NCBI GenBank assembly: GCA_009991425.1
Contig: JAACWH010000026.1
Coordinates: 1-64,000, forward strand
Reading direction: 5' to 3'
DNA from: Leptospira sp.
GTDB lineage: Bacteria > Spirochaetota > Leptospiria > Leptospirales > Leptospiraceae
DNA length: 64,000 bases
Each line of letters opens with the position of its first letter. Positions within the stretch are counted from its first letter, which is position 1. This document shows positions 62,898 to 64,000 of this stretch, piece by piece. The notes under the pieces are model-generated. The model made no database searches and had not been told where the DNA came from. It worked only from the letters and a program-made list of their open reading frames with translations. Position numbers and translations under genes: made by a program.

Positions 62898-64000
62898 TTA
62901 CCCTTTTTTAGCTTGGTCGTAATGAGTTTCTGTAGCACCAGTGTAAACTTGGCGAGGCCTTCCAATCTTAAGACTAGAATCCTCAATCATTTCTTTCCAC
63001 TGTGCGATCCAACCAGGAAGTCTACCCATAGCAAACATTACAGTGAACATATTGGTTGGGATACCAAGTGCACGGTAGATGATACCAGAATAGAAGTCTA
63101 CGTTTGGATAAAGTTTTCTTTCCACAAAGTATGGATCGTTCAGAGCTACTTCCTCTAGTTCTTTGGCGATGTCTAAAAGGGGGTCTTTGATTCCAAGTTT
63201 GCTTAGAACTCGATCCGCTGCAACCTTGATGATCTTTGCTCTTGGGTCAAAATTCTTATAAACTCTATGACCAAAACCAGAAAGACGGAAAGAAGAATTC
63301 TTGTCCTTAGCTTGTTCAACCATCTTGGATACTTTGTTCCCGCTTTGGTGGATGTAATCCAACATCTCAAGAACTTCTTGGTTGGCTCCTCCATGACGTG
63401 GTCCCCAAAGTGCACAGATTCCTGCTGCAATTGCTGAGTAAAGATTAGCGAGGGAAGATCCCACCAAACGAACTGTTGATGTAGAACAGTTTTGTTCGTG
63501 GTCAGCATGAAGAATTAAAAGAAGATTCAATGCCTTCACTACTTCTGGATCAATTACATATTCTTCCGCTGGAACGCTAAACATCATGTTTAAGAAGTTC
63601 CCACAATAATCGTACTTATTGAGAGGATGGATGATGGGTTGGCCTATGGATTTCTTGAATGCAAAAGCTGCGATAGTAGGAAATTTTGCAAGAAGGCGAA
63701 TCATAGAGATTTCTCTATGCTCAGGATTCAATGGATCATAAGAATCCTGGTAATAGGTTGAAAGAGAAACCATCATACATGACATGATCGCCATTGGGTG
63801 ACCGTCTTTTGGGAAACCATTGAAAAGTCTCTTAAGATCTTCATGAATTAATGTATGTTTAGTTAGAGAGTCATTCCAATTTTCTAATTCTTTCTTGTTG
63901 GGTAATTTGCCATATATCAAAAGATAAGCGACTTCTGTAAAAGTGGATTTCTCAGCGAGTTCTTCAATAGGAATTCCACGGTATCTTAGGATTCCAAGTT
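62898..64000 (-). CDS. gltA: Citrate synthase, 5' end beyond the window
   Basis: Citrate synthase joins oxaloacetate and acetyl-CoA in the TCA cycle. Active-site stretches are LILHADHEQNCSTSTVRLV (His), GFGHRVYKNFDPRAK (His) and NVDFYSGIIYRALGIP (Asp). The frame continues past an internal TTG at 63920 to the window edge, reading LGILRYRGIPIEELAEKS there, which is normal citrate synthase sequence; the real start lies outside. At least 367 residues are present. The bacterial dimeric/hexameric type is likely. It lies 57 bases upstream of the RNA methyltransferase genes. Confidence 0.95.
   Translation of the reverse strand, partial: LGILRYRGIPIEELAEKSTFTEVAYLLIYGKLPNKKELENWNDSLTKHTLIHEDLKRLFNGFPKDGHPMAIMSCMMVSLSTYYQDSYDPLNPEHREISMIRLLAKFPTIAAFAFKKSIGQPIIHPLNKYDYCGNFLNMMFSVPAEEYVIDPEVVKALNLLLILHADHEQNCSTSTVRLVGSSLANLYSAIAAGICALWGPRHGGANQEVLEMLDYIHQSGNKVSKMVEQAKDKNSSFRLSGFGHRVYKNFDPRAKIIKVAADRVLSKLGIKDPLLDIAKELEEVALNDPYFVERKLYPNVDFYSGIIYRALGIPTNMFTVMFAMGRLPGWIAQWKEMIEDSSLKIGRPRQVYTGATETHYDQAKKG

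Noticed and set aside
1..64000. tRNA, rRNA, CRISPR array, insertion sequence, prophage
   Set aside because: I looked for T-loop sequences, regular repeats, transposase motifs and integrases and found none.

Overview
This window looks like chromosomal DNA from a free-living (saprophyte-like) Leptospira or a close relative. It is AT-rich by eye. It carries spirochaetal hook genes (fliK-flgD-flgE), lipoproteins with a loose lipobox ending Asn-Cys, a PilZ protein of a Leptospira-like type, many TPR-rich secreted or membrane proteins of unknown function, and the end of a citrate synthase gene. I saw no insertion sequence, prophage, CRISPR array, rRNA or tRNA. Gene density is high, and only one gap exceeds 300 bases (59434-59739, the promoter region of the cbb3 oxidase operon). 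The genus assignment is inference.

Layout. 1-9.9 kb: a TPR protein and a TraB/GumN-like protein, a CorC-type CBS protein, split coaC/coaB, a sirtuin, a BioF-type synthase, mannose-6-phosphate isomerase and a membrane protein. 10-15.9 kb: an organophosphate-type MFS transporter, a TPR protein, a PilZ protein, a crotonase and a lipoprotein. 15.9-21.4 kb: a sensory block holding an adenylate cyclase with receiver and PAS domains, an oxygen-binding diiron (ODP/flavodiiron-like) protein, a divergent FNR-like regulator, a rhomboid protease and an NsrR-like regulator. 21.4-28.5 kb: mutL, an ECF sigma/anti-sigma pair, a short HPF, and DUF4912 plus a GH57 glucan branching enzyme. 28.5-31.4 kb: rnpB, whose 3' end is overlapped antisense by a NERD/helicase-like gene, then a lipoprotein. 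31.4-39 kb: fliK-flgD-flgE behind a candidate sigma-28 promoter, then a TPR/methyltransferase-like protein with a membrane partner. 39-47.4 kb: fabI, murD, a STAS protein, trpC (no normal start codon), and ychF leading a partner-switching operon (STAS antagonist, HATPase anti-sigma factor), which ends at 50.3 kb with a HAMP/SpoIIE phosphatase. 50.3-59.7 kb: a DUF342 protein and a complete cbb3 oxidase operon ccoNOQPGHIS, including the small genes ccoQ and ccoS. 59.7-64 kb: a GT-B-like glycosyltransferase, two RNA methyltransferases and gltA (cut by the window edge).

How the parts may work together. The strongest theme is oxygen, redox and NO sensing tied to signalling and respiration. An FNR-like regulator, with one cluster cysteine position changed to serine, is divergent from an operon encoding a diiron oxygen-binding protein and an adenylate cyclase. 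A near-consensus FNR box lies between them. A perfect FNR box, TTGAT-N4-ATCAA, lies upstream of ccoN 41 kb away. I infer an oxygen-to-cAMP signalling unit sharing a regulator with the high-affinity oxidase. A second theme is partner-switching signalling, with two STAS proteins and one complete kinase/phosphatase module.
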